A DNA stretch of 64,000 nt, taken from the NCBI RefSeq assembly GCF_000833025.1, contig NZ_CP010817.1, positions 682,001-746,000 on the forward strand, in the 5' to 3' direction. The stretch comes from Myroides profundi (GTDB taxonomy: Bacteria; Bacteroidota; Bacteroidia; Flavobacteriales; Flavobacteriaceae). Shown here piece after piece: positions 28,109 through 37,451 of this stretch (position 1 is its first letter; every line of letters starts with the position of its first letter). The position numbers were made by a program, and so were the translations under genes. A model generated the notes under the pieces. It did not search any database. It was not told where the DNA came from and saw only the letters and a list, made by a program, of their open reading frames with translations.

Positions 28109-31100
28109 ATGAAAAGTATTAAACTTCGGCTACTAATAAGTAGCTTGCTACTGCTGTGTAATGTGGCTTTAGCACAACAAGTAACTGTGACAGGTGTGGT
28201 AAGTGAACAGGGGGGATTCTCTCTACCTGGAGTCTCAGTTATCGTAAAGAACTCAACTAAAGGAGTACAAACTGACTTAGATGGTAAGTATGCTATCGAT
28301 GTAAATGAAGGTGATGTGCTTCAGTTCGAATATGTAGGATTTAAACCTCAGTCTATCACTGTGACTAAGCAGCGCGTAGTGAATATTAGCTTAACTGAGG
28401 ATGTAATAGGCTTAGACGATATCGTAATCGTGGCTTATGGTGCTCAAAAACAAAAAGCTGTAGTAGGTGCGATTAGTCAGATTAAGAGTGATGCTTTAGA
28501 TAAGCAAGTGTCTACTTCTGTAGTGTCTGCACTACAAGGTACAGTAGCTGGAGTGAATATCATAAACTCTAGCTCTCAACCTGGAGAGAGCCCTACAATA
28601 CGTATTCGTGGTATCGGTTCTATCAATGCATCAGCAGATCCATTAATTATATTAGATGGAGCACCGTATTCAGGATATATTAGCTCTATAAGTGCAGATC
28701 AGATAGAAAGTATCAACGTACTAAAAGATGCGTCTTCTACAGCCTTATATGGTTCTCGTGGAGCAAATGGTGTAATCCTGATTAAAACAAAAATGGGTAA
28801 GCTAAATAGCCAACCAGACGTGAATATCAAGTTGAGTTCTGGAGTAGCATTCGACGCTGTGAAAACACACAAGGTATTAGATACTCGTGGGTATACACAG
28901 TATCTGTGGGAAGCTAGAAAGAATAACTATCAATATGTGCTAGGACAAGATGAAGAGACAGCACGTAAAACGGCTTCAGATGGGTTAGTAAGTTACTTTG
29001 GTTATAACCCATTTGGAACAGATCAACCTGTGGATTATAATGGTAATTGGACAGTTAAGAATCCGTTGTTATGGGAGACAGACTGGAAAAAAGAATTGCA
29101 GAGAAACCAAGCGTTTAGAAATGAATACAATTTTAATGTAGCAGGTGGAGGTGATCGTACGACTTATTTCCTTTCAGGTAACTACTTAAACCAAGATGGA
29201 ATGATCAAGACTTCTAACTTTGAACGTACGACTGTTCGTCTTAATATAGAAAGTCAAGTGACAGACTGGTTACAATTAGGAGCTAATACTGCGTACTCTG
29301 CTTCTAATCAAAACTTCCCTGTACAGAGTGGTACTAATCTTTATAGTCCAATGGGATGGATCTATGCTATGCCTAGTGTGTATCCTGTATATAAAAGAGA
29401 CTTAAATGGACAAGTAGTATATGATGCTCAAGGAAGTCTGATCTATGACTATGGTAATGCTTCTAGTAAAGATATTAATAGTGTTCGTCCTATCATGAGT
29501 GGTGAGAATGCAGCAGGGATATTACAAAATAATAGTACTGTAATTAGACGATCTACGACGAGCTGGAATGGTTTTGCTAAGTTAGATTTGGCAGAAGGGT
29601 TATATTTCAGAACTAATCTGTCTTATGAGAAATTTGATTATGACAATAAAGAATACAATAACTCTCAGTATGGTCAGGCATCTAGTGTGAATGGTCGTGT
29701 ACTTAGATTCAAGGATACGTCAGAGACATTGAATTTTATTAATGCATTGCACTACGATAAGACATTAGGAGAACACCATATCGCAGTAGATGGTATCTAC
29801 GAGGCTTATAAGTTTAAGAAAGATTTCTTTAATGCTTCTACTACAGGATTCTTACCTGGTAATACAGAAATAGGGAGTGGTACATCATTAGAGGGTATCA
29901 ATGGATATGATGTAGAGGATAGATTGACTAGTTATTTAGGAAGGGTAAGTTATGACTATGCAAACAAGTATTTTGTAGAAGGATCGTTTAGACGTGATGC
30001 AAGTACTCGTTTTGATAAATCTGTACGAAAAGGAAACTTCTACTCAGTAGGAGGATCTTGGATCGTGTCATCAGAAGATTTCTTAGTAGACAATAATACT
30101 ATTGATTTATTAAAATTAAGAGTTTCTTATGGTGAGCTAGGGAACAATAATATCACAGGTAAGTACTTTCCTTACTTAAGATTATTTGATACAGGATATA
30201 ATCAGTTAGATAATCCTGGAGTTGTATTAGGTGATTTAGCTGATCCATATTTGACATGGGAAAAAACGGCTTCGTTCAATGCTGGTATTGATTTTAGCTT
30301 GTTTAACAATAGAATAGAAGGATCTGTAGATTACTATAAAAAGCGTTCTATTGATTTATTATTTGCTATTCCACAAGCTCCTTCTACAGGTAACTTAGAG
30401 ATATTATCTAATGCAGGAACAATAGAAAACTATGGACTAGAAGTAAGTTTGACTTCTCATAATATACGTTCTGGAGATTGGAAATGGGATACTTCATTTA
30501 ACTTCTCTATTGATAGAAATAAGATTAAATCACTGACGCAAGACAGTTTTATCAGTGGGTTAAATAGATGGGCAGAAGGTCGCTCTCTTTATGATTTCTA
30601 TTTAAGAGACTGGGCTGGTGTAGACCCTAATGATGGATATGGAATGTGGTATAAGGATGTAGTAGATACAAATGGTCAAGTGACAGGAAGAGAAACTACA
30701 AAGGACTATAATGAGGCAACACGTTACTATAATAAGTCTGCTCTACCAAAACTAGTAGGAGGATTTAATACGGCTTTATCTTATAAAAACTTTGATTTTA
30801 GTGCATTCTTTAATTTTAGTTTAGGAGGTTATATTTATGATAATGATTATTCTGGATTAATGAATGGTATGTCTATAGGGTATCAAAGTTCACCTGATAT
30901 AGTTAATCGTTGGCAAAAGCCTGGTGATATTACGGATATCCCAGTACTTATTAACTCTACAAATAACTTCGCTGCAACATCTACTAGATTCTTATATAAG
31001 AATGATTATTTAAGATTAAAAGCATTAACACTAGGATATACTTTACCTATCGAGAGTTTAGGTAAGTTTAAATTAAAACAAGCAAGGGTGTATGTACAAG

Positions 31101-31225
31101 GAGAGAACTTATTGACTTTCCAGTCACATAAAGGTATCGATCCAGAGCAAGCAATTAATGGGGTGACTAACTATCGTGTACCTCTATCTGCAACCCTATC
31201 TGTTGGATTAAATATTAATTTCTAA
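28109..31225 (+). CDS. SusC/RagA-family TonB-linked outer-membrane transporter
   Basis: This large (1038-residue) TonB-dependent transporter has a signal peptide (about 1-22, MKSIKLRLLISSLLLLCNVALAQ), a carboxypeptidase-like domain (about 25-105; GVSVIVKNSTKGVQTDLDGKYAI), a plug domain with the SusC signature (LQGTVAGVNII, RIRGIGSINASADPLIILDG, INVLKDASSTALYGSRGANGVILIKTK) and a 22-strand barrel ending in LSVGLNINF. The following gene is its SusD lipoprotein, which acts as a lid. Substrate class is unknown: no glycoside hydrolase, peptidase or sulfatase gene is adjacent. The Cys/Met leader and Lrp regulator hint at an amino-acid or sulfur-related substrate, which is inference. Confidence 0.95.
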   Translation: MKSIKLRLLISSLLLLCNVALAQQVTVTGVVSEQGGFSLPGVSVIVKNSTKGVQTDLDGKYAIDVNEGDVLQFEYVGFKPQSITVTKQRVVNISLTEDVIGLDDIVIVAYGAQKQKAVVGAISQIKSDALDKQVSTSVVSALQGTVAGVNIINSSSQPGESPTIRIRGIGSINASADPLIILDGAPYSGYISSISADQIESINVLKDASSTALYGSRGANGVILIKTKMGKLNSQPDVNIKLSSGVAFDAVKTHKVLDTRGYTQYLWEARKNNYQYVLGQDEETARKTASDGLVSYFGYNPFGTDQPVDYNGNWTVKNPLLWETDWKKELQRNQAFRNEYNFNVAGGGDRTTYFLSGNYLNQDGMIKTSNFERTTVRLNIESQVTDWLQLGANTAYSASNQNFPVQSGTNLYSPMGWIYAMPSVYPVYKRDLNGQVVYDAQGSLIYDYGNASSKDINSVRPIMSGENAAGILQNNSTVIRRSTTSWNGFAKLDLAEGLYFRTNLSYEKFDYDNKEYNNSQYGQASSVNGRVLRFKDTSETLNFINALHYDKTLGEHHIAVDGIYEAYKFKKDFFNASTTGFLPGNTEIGSGTSLEGINGYDVEDRLTSYLGRVSYDYANKYFVEGSFRRDASTRFDKSVRKGNFYSVGGSWIVSSEDFLVDNNTIDLLKLRVSYGELGNNNITGKYFPYLRLFDTGYNQLDNPGVVLGDLADPYLTWEKTASFNAGIDFSLFNNRIEGSVDYYKKRSIDLLFAIPQAPSTGNLEILSNAGTIENYGLEVSLTSHNIRSGDWKWDTSFNFSIDRNKIKSLTQDSFISGLNRWAEGRSLYDFYLRDWAGVDPNDGYGMWYKDVVDTNGQVTGRETTKDYNEATRYYNKSALPKLVGGFNTALSYKNFDFSAFFNFSLGGYIYDNDYSGLMNGMSIGYQSSPDIVNRWQKPGDITDIPVLINSTNNFAATSTRFLYKNDYLRLKALTLGYTLPIESLGKFKLKQARVYVQGENLLTFQSHKGIDPEQAINGVTNYRVPLSATLSVGLNINF

Positions 31226-31237
31226 AAGAGTAAATAC

Positions 31238-32629
31238 GTGATAAAATCAATAATAAAAAGTATCGTAGCTGTATTATTCATTAGTACAGTTACAGGGTGT
31301 TCATCAGATTTCTTAGATGACCCAAAACCAAAAGATAGTATATCTCCAGAAGTAGTATTTGGGAGTAAAGAGGGGGCGACCTCATTCTTATCAGGAATTT
31401 TGAGATTACAGAGAAGCACTTTGATTAATGATGAAGCGTCTGGATTACATAGTATTTTATTTGCTCGAAGTGTAAAAGGAGCAGATTTGATACAAAAACA
31501 GATTTGGTTTGGCTCAGATTATGACTACCAGGTGTATTTAAGTACAGGGACTAGATCTAAGTTCTCATGGCGATTGCCTTATAGAATCATAGATCAAGTA
31601 AATAACTTTATTCAAGGGGTAGAGAGTAGTACAAAGCTTAATAAAGAGGATAAAGATGAGCTGATCGGTCAAGCATTAGCATTAAGAGGATATTATTACT
31701 TTCAATTAGCAATAGAGTTTGGAGATGCTTATTTATCTAATCAAAACGTAACATTTCCACCGATATATACAGAGCCAACTACTGTACCTAATCCATTCTC
31801 TACTAAGGAAGAGTTCTTTGGAAGAATAGTAAAAGACTTGGAAGAAGCTTCATCTAGACTAGGAGGAGGTAGAATAAATAAATCATATATCAATAAATCA
31901 GTAGCTCAAGCTTTTTTGGCTCAGGTATATCAATACATGGGTAAATGGGATCTAGCAAAGAAGAATGCGAATGAAGCTTATGGAGGAAATATACTAAAAG
32001 TATTGAATGCAGAAGATTACAACAAAGGCTTTGATACGATGAGTGCGACAGAGTGGTTATGGGCATTGCCTCAGAGTGCTGATCAGTCTGTGTATTATAA
32101 ATCACATCCACATGCTATGATGGATCATATAGCGGTAGCTTATCACGGTACGTTTATCAATGATGAGTTTGTGAAATATTTTAGCCCAACAGATGTGCGA
32201 AACTTGTTTAGTAATTTTTATGAAAAGCCTAAAGGAGATTGGCAAGAGTATGTGACTTCTAAGTTTAAATTCACATTCGAAGCAGATTTACCAGTTATCA
32301 GATATCCTGAATTGGTATTAATAGAAGCTGAAGCAGAATATCATTTAGGCAATGAAGGAAAGTCAAAAGAGATATTAGATGCTATCCGTCTAAATAGGGA
32401 TGCAAAAGCAAAAGCTACAAGTGCTACTGGTACAGCGTTACTAGATGTAATCTTATTAGAGAGAAGAAAAGAATTATATGGAGAATGCGGAGTAGAGTGG
32501 TTCGATGCTAAGCGATTATTAAGAGGGATCACTCGTACAGGTAATCACAGAACTGTAGTATCTCTTCCTGCACAGGATAAACGCTTTCAGTTAGTCATTC
32601 CTCAAGAAGAGTTAGATGCTCGTAATTAA
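31238..32629 (+). CDS. RagB/SusD-family surface lipoprotein
   Basis: This 463-residue SusD homologue has a lipoprotein signal ending in VTGC (Cys21). The residues after it (SSDFLDD) resemble flavobacterial surface-export signals for lipoproteins. TPR-like helices typical of SusD appear in the middle (QALALRGYYYFQLAIEFGDA, VAQAFLAQVYQYMGKWDLAKKNANEAY), and the C-terminal family segment ERRKELYGECGVEWFDAKRLLRG is clear. It starts with GTG 12 bases after the susC stop. With SusC it forms the outer-membrane nutrient-capture pair; the ligand is not readable. Confidence 0.94.
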   Translation: MIKSIIKSIVAVLFISTVTGCSSDFLDDPKPKDSISPEVVFGSKEGATSFLSGILRLQRSTLINDEASGLHSILFARSVKGADLIQKQIWFGSDYDYQVYLSTGTRSKFSWRLPYRIIDQVNNFIQGVESSTKLNKEDKDELIGQALALRGYYYFQLAIEFGDAYLSNQNVTFPPIYTEPTTVPNPFSTKEEFFGRIVKDLEEASSRLGGGRINKSYINKSVAQAFLAQVYQYMGKWDLAKKNANEAYGGNILKVLNAEDYNKGFDTMSATEWLWALPQSADQSVYYKSHPHAMMDHIAVAYHGTFINDEFVKYFSPTDVRNLFSNFYEKPKGDWQEYVTSKFKFTFEADLPVIRYPELVLIEAEAEYHLGNEGKSKEILDAIRLNRDAKAKATSATGTALLDVILLERRKELYGECGVEWFDAKRLLRGITRTGNHRTVVSLPAQDKRFQLVIPQEELDARN

Positions 32630-32697
32630 TTGAGCATTTATTTTTAAAAAAAGTATCCATTTTAGAATGGTATTTGGTTGTTGTTTTTAGTTAGCGT

Positions 32698-32732
32698 AAG
32701 AGGTTGTCATTCGTGGCAACCTCTTTTTTTTG
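32698..32732 (+). terminator. Terminator after the first SusCD operon
   Basis: A 9-bp stem, AAGAGGTTG / CAACCTCTT, followed by a run of T. It lies 70 bases after the susD stop. Confidence 0.85.
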
Positions 32733-32747
32733 TAGGGTTGAGGTATA

Positions 32748-32775
32748 AAAAACACCTCTTAGTAGAGGTGTTTTT
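32748..32775 (-). terminator. Terminator after gldA
   Basis: A perfect 12-bp stem (AAAAACACCTCT against AGAGGTGTTTTT) with a TAGT loop lies immediately beyond the gldA stop; the T end of the stem acts as U-tract on the minus strand. Confidence 0.83.
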
Positions 32776-32777
32776 GC

Positions 32778-33674
32778 TTATTGTGTAATCTCTCTAAAGA
32801 GACTTTCTAGATTCTTGTTTTTCACTTGCATAGATAGTGTTTTAAGACCATTCTCTTGAGCGAAGTCATATACAGTAGGTCTATAATCATTATCTATAGG
32901 GAATACTAATTCCCATTGTGTGTCATGAATATGATTAGCACGAATAAGATTAGGGATTCTATCTATAAACTGAACTTCTATTTTAAAGTCAAATTCAACA
33001 GCTATTATCTGTTCATTTTGATTCTCTAACATAGCAGAAAGCATTTGATCCGCTACTATTTGTCCTTTTTTGATAATAATCACCCGGTCACAAATAGCTT
33101 CTACTTCTTGCATAATATGTGTAGAAAGAAATACTGTCTTATCCTTACCAATGTTTTTAATTAACTCTCTGATCTCTACTAATTGATTAGGATCTAATCC
33201 TGTGGTAGGTTCATCTAAGATAAGTACCTCTGGATCGTGAAGAAGAGCAGTGGCTAATCCTACACGCTGTCTATATCCTTTCGATAATTCACCTATTCGC
33301 TTATGTGCTTCAGGGCTTAGACTTGTTAAGTTAATTACTTCGTCAATTCTATTTTTAGCTACTTTATAAATATCAGCATTGAACTGTAAATACTCTCGCA
33401 CATACATCTCTAAATACAGCGGATTGTGCTCTGGTAAATAACCTATAGAGCGCTGTACATTTCGCTGTTCTGTCTCTACGTTAAAGTCATTGACATAAGC
33501 TTGACCTTCATCACTGTGAATGTATGTCGTTAGAATCTTCATTAGTGTAGACTTACCTGCCCCATTAGGGCCTAAAAAGCCAGCTATTTGACCTTTTGGG
33601 ATAGAGAAACTAATACTGTCTAAGGCTTTCTGTTTGCCATAAAACTTGCTTATATTTTTAACCTGTAGTGACAT
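32778..33674 (-). CDS. gldA: Gliding motility-associated ABC transporter ATPase GldA
   Basis: This 298-residue ABC ATPase has Walker A GPNGAGKST (about residues 34-42), the Q-loop/YLPEHNPLYLEMYVREYL segment, signature LSKGYRQRVGLA, Walker B EVLILDEPTTGLD and the switch histidine in FLSTHIMQEVEAI. From memory it closely resembles Flavobacterium johnsoniae GldA, the ATPase that works with the GldF/GldG membrane proteins. Those partners are not in the window. In flavobacteria gldA is encoded apart from gldFG, so this is not odd. A generic drug or lipid ABC ATPase is the alternative. Confidence 0.83.
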   Translation of the reverse strand: MSLQVKNISKFYGKQKALDSISFSIPKGQIAGFLGPNGAGKSTLMKILTTYIHSDEGQAYVNDFNVETEQRNVQRSIGYLPEHNPLYLEMYVREYLQFNADIYKVAKNRIDEVINLTSLSPEAHKRIGELSKGYRQRVGLATALLHDPEVLILDEPTTGLDPNQLVEIRELIKNIGKDKTVFLSTHIMQEVEAICDRVIIIKKGQIVADQMLSAMLENQNEQIIAVEFDFKIEVQFIDRIPNLIRANHIHDTQWELVFPIDNDYRPTVYDFAQENGLKTLSMQVKNKNLESLFREITQ

Positions 33675-33710
33675 TATCTTGATTTATATGATAGTAACAA
33701 AAGTATATAT

Positions 33711-34100
33711 TTAATGTGAAAATCCGAAAGAAACACTGAATACAATAATACCTATTACAATCAATGTGATAAATACATATAACCAATCTTTCTCTAAGAA
33801 AAACGATAAAAGTGATAGAAATATTCTAAGCACAGGTGTTAAAAATAAAAGCAATATCCCCAAGAAGATAATAGATTCCCCATCTACCTGGGCTACACCT
33901 GATAAAATATTGTTTATCACGTTGATTATATTATCATCTTTTTCTATAAAATTAGTGAAGTTTACTTGTTCACTTCCTTTGCTAGAAAAAAGTATAATAC
34001 CTCCTATACCAGCGACAGATAGGGCAGTCCATACTCCATATCGCAGTACATTACCAATTATAGATTGTAAGTCTGTATCTGAAAATTTAGTTGTTCCCAT
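33711..34100 (-). CDS. DUF1634-family membrane protein
   Basis: This 129-residue protein has three membrane helices (about residues 18-38, 75-95 and 103-125) and matches the DUF1634 pattern: an N-terminal helix preceded by DLQSIIGNVLRYGVW and followed by a loop to FLGILLLFLTPVLRIFLSLLSFFLEKDWLYVFITLIVIGIIVF. It starts four bases after the end of a TauE/SafE exporter gene, the typical partner, suggesting that it is an accessory subunit of that permease. Confidence 0.82.
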   Translation of the reverse strand: MGTTKFSDTDLQSIIGNVLRYGVWTALSVAGIGGIILFSSKGSEQVNFTNFIEKDDNIINVINNILSGVAQVDGESIIFLGILLLFLTPVLRIFLSLLSFFLEKDWLYVFITLIVIGIIVFSVSFGFSH

Positions 34101-34104
34101 AATC

Positions 34105-34947
34105 TTATATATTACCTACTACTCCGTTATAAATCATATTAATCGCTAAAGCTAAGATTAGAAAAGCAAAGAATACTTTTAGTTTTTTAGGGTTGGCCTT
34201 AAGAAGTACTTTGGCTCCTACCATTGCCCCAACTAATACACCTATTATTACGGGCATACAGATAGAGGGTTCTATATATCCTTTTTGGATATAGATAACT
34301 GAGCTAGCAATAGCTGTTACTCCCATCATAAAGTTACTTGTAGTAGTAGATACTTTAAAAGGAATCTTCATAATAGAATCCATAGCAATTACTTTAAAAG
34401 CACCTGAGCCAATACCTAAAAGCCCAGACATCATTCCAGCAATCCCCATCATACTAAAGCCTCCAATGATATTCTTCATACCATATTTTACAGTTGTACC
34501 ACTAGGGGTAGGGTATGTACTGACTAGTTTTAAGTTATGAGCAAGTTTACTTGAGTTCTCAGGAGTAACCAAGTGATCTTCTTTTTTTCGAAGAGAATTG
34601 ATAGAAGAAAAAGTAAGAGTTAATCCAAAAATAACTGCAAGGACAGAAGTATTCGCATTGGTAGAGATGATAGCCCCTATAACAGCACCTGCAGTAGTAG
34701 CTATTTCTAGAAACATTCCTAATCTCATATTGGTAATTCCTTCTTTGACATAGGCTGAAGCTGATCCTGAAGAAGTTGCTATTACAGCAACTAAGGCAGT
34801 TCCAATAGCATAATGCATATCAACACCTAAGAATACAGATAACAAAGGAATGATTATTATACCGCCTCCTAGTCCTGATAAAGAGCCTATGAAGCCTGCT
34901 GCAAATGCTCCTAAGAACATGATCAGCGTGAAAGTTAATAAGGTCAT
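34105..34947 (-). CDS. TauE/SafE-family sulfite/anion exporter
   Basis: This 280-residue protein has about eight membrane helices and the internal duplication usual for TauE/SafE: GSLSGLGGGIIIIPLLSVFLG near the N-terminus and MMSGLLGIGSGAFKVIAMDSIM near residue 175, each carrying the glycine-rich repeat. Members move sulfite, sulfonates or other small anions across the inner membrane. A TauE-DUF1634 pair is a known arrangement and forms a two-gene unit here. The actual substrate is uncertain. Confidence 0.9.
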   Translation of the reverse strand: MTLLTFTLIMFLGAFAAGFIGSLSGLGGGIIIIPLLSVFLGVDMHYAIGTALVAVIATSSGSASAYVKEGITNMRLGMFLEIATTAGAVIGAIISTNANTSVLAVIFGLTLTFSSINSLRKKEDHLVTPENSSKLAHNLKLVSTYPTPSGTTVKYGMKNIIGGFSMMGIAGMMSGLLGIGSGAFKVIAMDSIMKIPFKVSTTTSNFMMGVTAIASSVIYIQKGYIEPSICMPVIIGVLVGAMVGAKVLLKANPKKLKVFFAFLILALAINMIYNGVVGNI

Positions 34948-35128
34948 TTTTTATATTATTTTGTTCTTAAGTGGTTAAAAGTAATTATTTATCAAATAAA
35001 TATCGAATAAAAGGCCAACTTTATAATTTAAAATAATATATTAGAGTCTTTTTTTGACAGTTTTGGTGAGTACAAAACCAAAGTTGTAAAAACGTCATTA
35101 TATGTAAATACAAATTAATAATTAACCA

Positions 35129-36208
35129 ATGGAAAAACTAAACATTAACAAGGATTGGTTGTCTTTATTCCAAGGACAAAATCCTGCAATAATTGCAGGT
35201 CCTTGTAGTGCGGAAACGCCAGAGCAAGTCATGAGAATCGCTAAGTCACTGCCAAAAGAAGTTAAAGTCTATCGCGCTGGGATTTGGAAACCTCGTACTC
35301 GTCCAGGTGGATTTGAAGGAGTAGGTGCCATTGGATTGAAATGGTTACAACAAGTTAAAGCTGAGACAGGAATGTTATTAGCTACTGAGGTTGCAACCGC
35401 AGAACACGTACAATTGTGCTTAGAGCACGATATTGACATCTTATGGATTGGGGCACGTACTGCCGTAAATCCTTTTGCTGTTCAAGAAATTGCAGATGTA
35501 CTTAGAGGTACTGACAAAGTTGTTTTGTTAAAGAATCCAGTGAATCCGGACTTATCTTTATGGATGGGTGGAGTAGAGAGACTTGCAGAAGCAGGTATTA
35601 CTAAATTAGGAGTTATTCACAGAGGGTTTAGTACTTATGAGAAAACTAAGTATCGCAATATCCCTGAGTGGCAAATCCCAATTGATCTAAAATTACATTT
35701 ACCTAATATTCCTATTTTCTGTGATCCATCACATATTACAGGTAATAGAGATAAAATATTAGGTGTATCTCAGCAGGCATTAGACCTTAACTATGAAGGA
35801 TTAATGATAGAGACACACTGTGATCCTGATAATGCATGGAGTGATGCTGCTCAACAAGTAACACCTGATCAATTAGGAGATATTATTTCTAAATTACAAG
35901 TGAGAAACGTAACGGATGAAACTGAAGAGTTCTTACAACAAATACAAGCTCATCGTATCCAAATCGATGATATGGATAGTAAGTTACTTGATCTATTGAG
36001 AAAACGTATGGCTATCTCTGATGCTATCGGAACATTGAAGAAGGAGAAAAACGTAGCTGTATTCCAACAAGATCGTTGGTTGAAAATTCTTGAAAAGATG
36101 CAAGAGGAAGGTAAACATATCGGATTTACAGAAGAGTTTATCACTGCTATTTATACTGCTATTCACCAAGAGAGTATTCATAGACAAGATAAAATTATCA
36201 ACAAATAG
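35129..36208 (+). CDS. Bifunctional DAHP synthase / chorismate mutase
   Basis: The fusion protein of 359 residues has an N-terminal DAHP synthase barrel (about 1-265; IIAGPCSAETPEQV, KPRTRPGGFEGVGAIGLKWL, IWIGARTAVNPFAVQEIADVL, IFCDPSHITGNR). The C-terminal AroQ-type chorismate mutase is helical (about 270-355; IDDMDSKLLDLLRKRMAISDAIGTLKKEKNVAV). It thus controls both the first shikimate step and the branch to prephenate. The mutase domain often acts as the allosteric sensor for phenylalanine or tyrosine in such fusions. aroA, another pathway gene, is at 54.2 kb. Confidence 0.95.
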   Translation: MEKLNINKDWLSLFQGQNPAIIAGPCSAETPEQVMRIAKSLPKEVKVYRAGIWKPRTRPGGFEGVGAIGLKWLQQVKAETGMLLATEVATAEHVQLCLEHDIDILWIGARTAVNPFAVQEIADVLRGTDKVVLLKNPVNPDLSLWMGGVERLAEAGITKLGVIHRGFSTYEKTKYRNIPEWQIPIDLKLHLPNIPIFCDPSHITGNRDKILGVSQQALDLNYEGLMIETHCDPDNAWSDAAQQVTPDQLGDIISKLQVRNVTDETEEFLQQIQAHRIQIDDMDSKLLDLLRKRMAISDAIGTLKKEKNVAVFQQDRWLKILEKMQEEGKHIGFTEEFITAIYTAIHQESIHRQDKIINK

Positions 36209-36228
36209 TAGTTGGTAATGTGAATTAT

Positions 36229-36262
36229 AGAAGGGCTTTTACAGATGTAAAGGCCCTTTCTT
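36229..36262 (+). terminator. Terminator after DAHP synthase
   Basis: A two-tier hairpin: AAGGGC with GCCCTT, and TTTAC with GTAAA inside, followed by TTTCTTTGTTT. It starts about 20 bases after the stop. Confidence 0.78.
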
Positions 36263-36354
36263 TGTTTAAAGCATTGTATAATAGTGAATCAGGTTAACTA
36301 AGAATTGTCTTTAAACCTGTTTAAGGAACATATTTTTTGAAGTATATTTGCCAT

Positions 36355-37320
36355 ATGAATGGTATAGTTTACAAATCAACAGGTAGTTGGTACTCAGTGA
36401 AAGGTGAAGACGGTGTGTTTTATGACTGTCGAATTAAAGGTAAGTTTAGGATTAAAGGTATTAAAAGTACTAATCCAATTGCTGTAGGTGACCATGTTCG
36501 CTTTGAACTAGAAACTACAAACGATGTTACTACGGGGGTTATTAATGATATAAAACCTCGTAAGAATTATGTTGTTCGTAAGTCTGTAAACTTATCTAAG
36601 CAAGTACATATTCTTGCTTCTAACATTGATACTCTATTCTTAATTGTAACCATAAATAATCCTGTTACGACTACAAGTTTTATTGACAGGTTCTTAGTGA
36701 CTGCTGAAGCTTATGGAATTAAGACAGTATTAGTATTTAATAAAATAGATACTTATTCTGAAGATGCTTTAGATGAGCAGTTGTACATGCAGTATATTTA
36801 TTCTCAGATTGGTTATGAGTGTTTAAGAGTATCTGCTGTCACAGGTAAGGGAATAGATGCCATTAAAGAAAGAATGAGAGGTAAGGTATCTACATTTACT
36901 GGGCATTCAGGAGTAGGGAAGTCTACTTTAATTAATGCTATAGAACCAGGATTACACTTAAAGACTGCTCAAATCTCAGAACAACATCAACAAGGACAGC
37001 ATACTACGACATTCGCAGAGATGTTTGACTTATCATTCGATGCTAAGATTATTGATACCCCAGGTGTTAGAGGATTTGGTGTAGTAGATATGGAACCACA
37101 AGAAGTAGGTGACTATTTTCCTGAGTTTTTTGCTTTAAAGGATCAGTGTAAGTTTAATAATTGCTTGCATAGAGAGGAGCCATACTGTGCTGTAAAGGAC
37201 GCATTGGATAGAGATGAATTAGCCTGGTCTAGATATAAGACTTATATTCAGATTCTAGACGGAGAAGAAGAACATTATCGAACAGATATATATAAAGATG
37301 GAAAGAACCAAGACGAATAG
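36355..37320 (+). CDS. rsgA: Ribosome small subunit-dependent GTPase A
   Basis: RsgA is a circularly permuted GTPase that checks late 30S ribosome maturation. The order is permuted as expected: N-terminal OB fold (about 1-70), G4 VLVFNKID, G1 GHSGVGKST, G3 DTPGVRGF, then a C-terminal zinc knuckle (CKFNNCLHREEPYC). I use the ATG at 36355 (MNGIVYKSTGSWYSVKG). The longer TTG frame adds six residues and overlaps a TATATTTG box at 36343-36350, which would put transcription start almost at the ATG. The stop codon lies in the loop side of a terminator hairpin (37306-37328). Confidence 0.94.
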   Translation: MNGIVYKSTGSWYSVKGEDGVFYDCRIKGKFRIKGIKSTNPIAVGDHVRFELETTNDVTTGVINDIKPRKNYVVRKSVNLSKQVHILASNIDTLFLIVTINNPVTTTSFIDRFLVTAEAYGIKTVLVFNKIDTYSEDALDEQLYMQYIYSQIGYECLRVSAVTGKGIDAIKERMRGKVSTFTGHSGVGKSTLINAIEPGLHLKTAQISEQHQQGQHTTTFAEMFDLSFDAKIIDTPGVRGFGVVDMEPQEVGDYFPEFFALKDQCKFNNCLHREEPYCAVKDALDRDELAWSRYKTYIQILDGEEEHYRTDIYKDGKNQDE

Positions 37321-37334
37321 TCTTGGTTTTTTTT
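37306..37334 (+). terminator. Terminator overlapping the 3' end of rsgA
   Basis: AACCAAGAC pairs with GTCTTGGTT across GAATA; the TAG stop codon spans the loop and the start of the 3' arm. Eight T's follow, including those of the stem end. Translation to the stop would cover the hairpin, so termination depends on ribosome position. Confidence 0.8.
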
Positions 37335-37451
37335 ATGTATTTAAAGTAGTAGTCAGATTAATTAAGAATCTTTTTGGTGTAAGTCCTCTTGCTATGTTGT
37401 ATAATTGTGGTAAATTTTGACTTTATAATTACTACCACAAAAAATAAGATA

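Noticed and set aside
37389..37451. Upstream extension of the DUF3857 protein
   Set aside because: It would put 21 residues ahead of a clean signal peptide.
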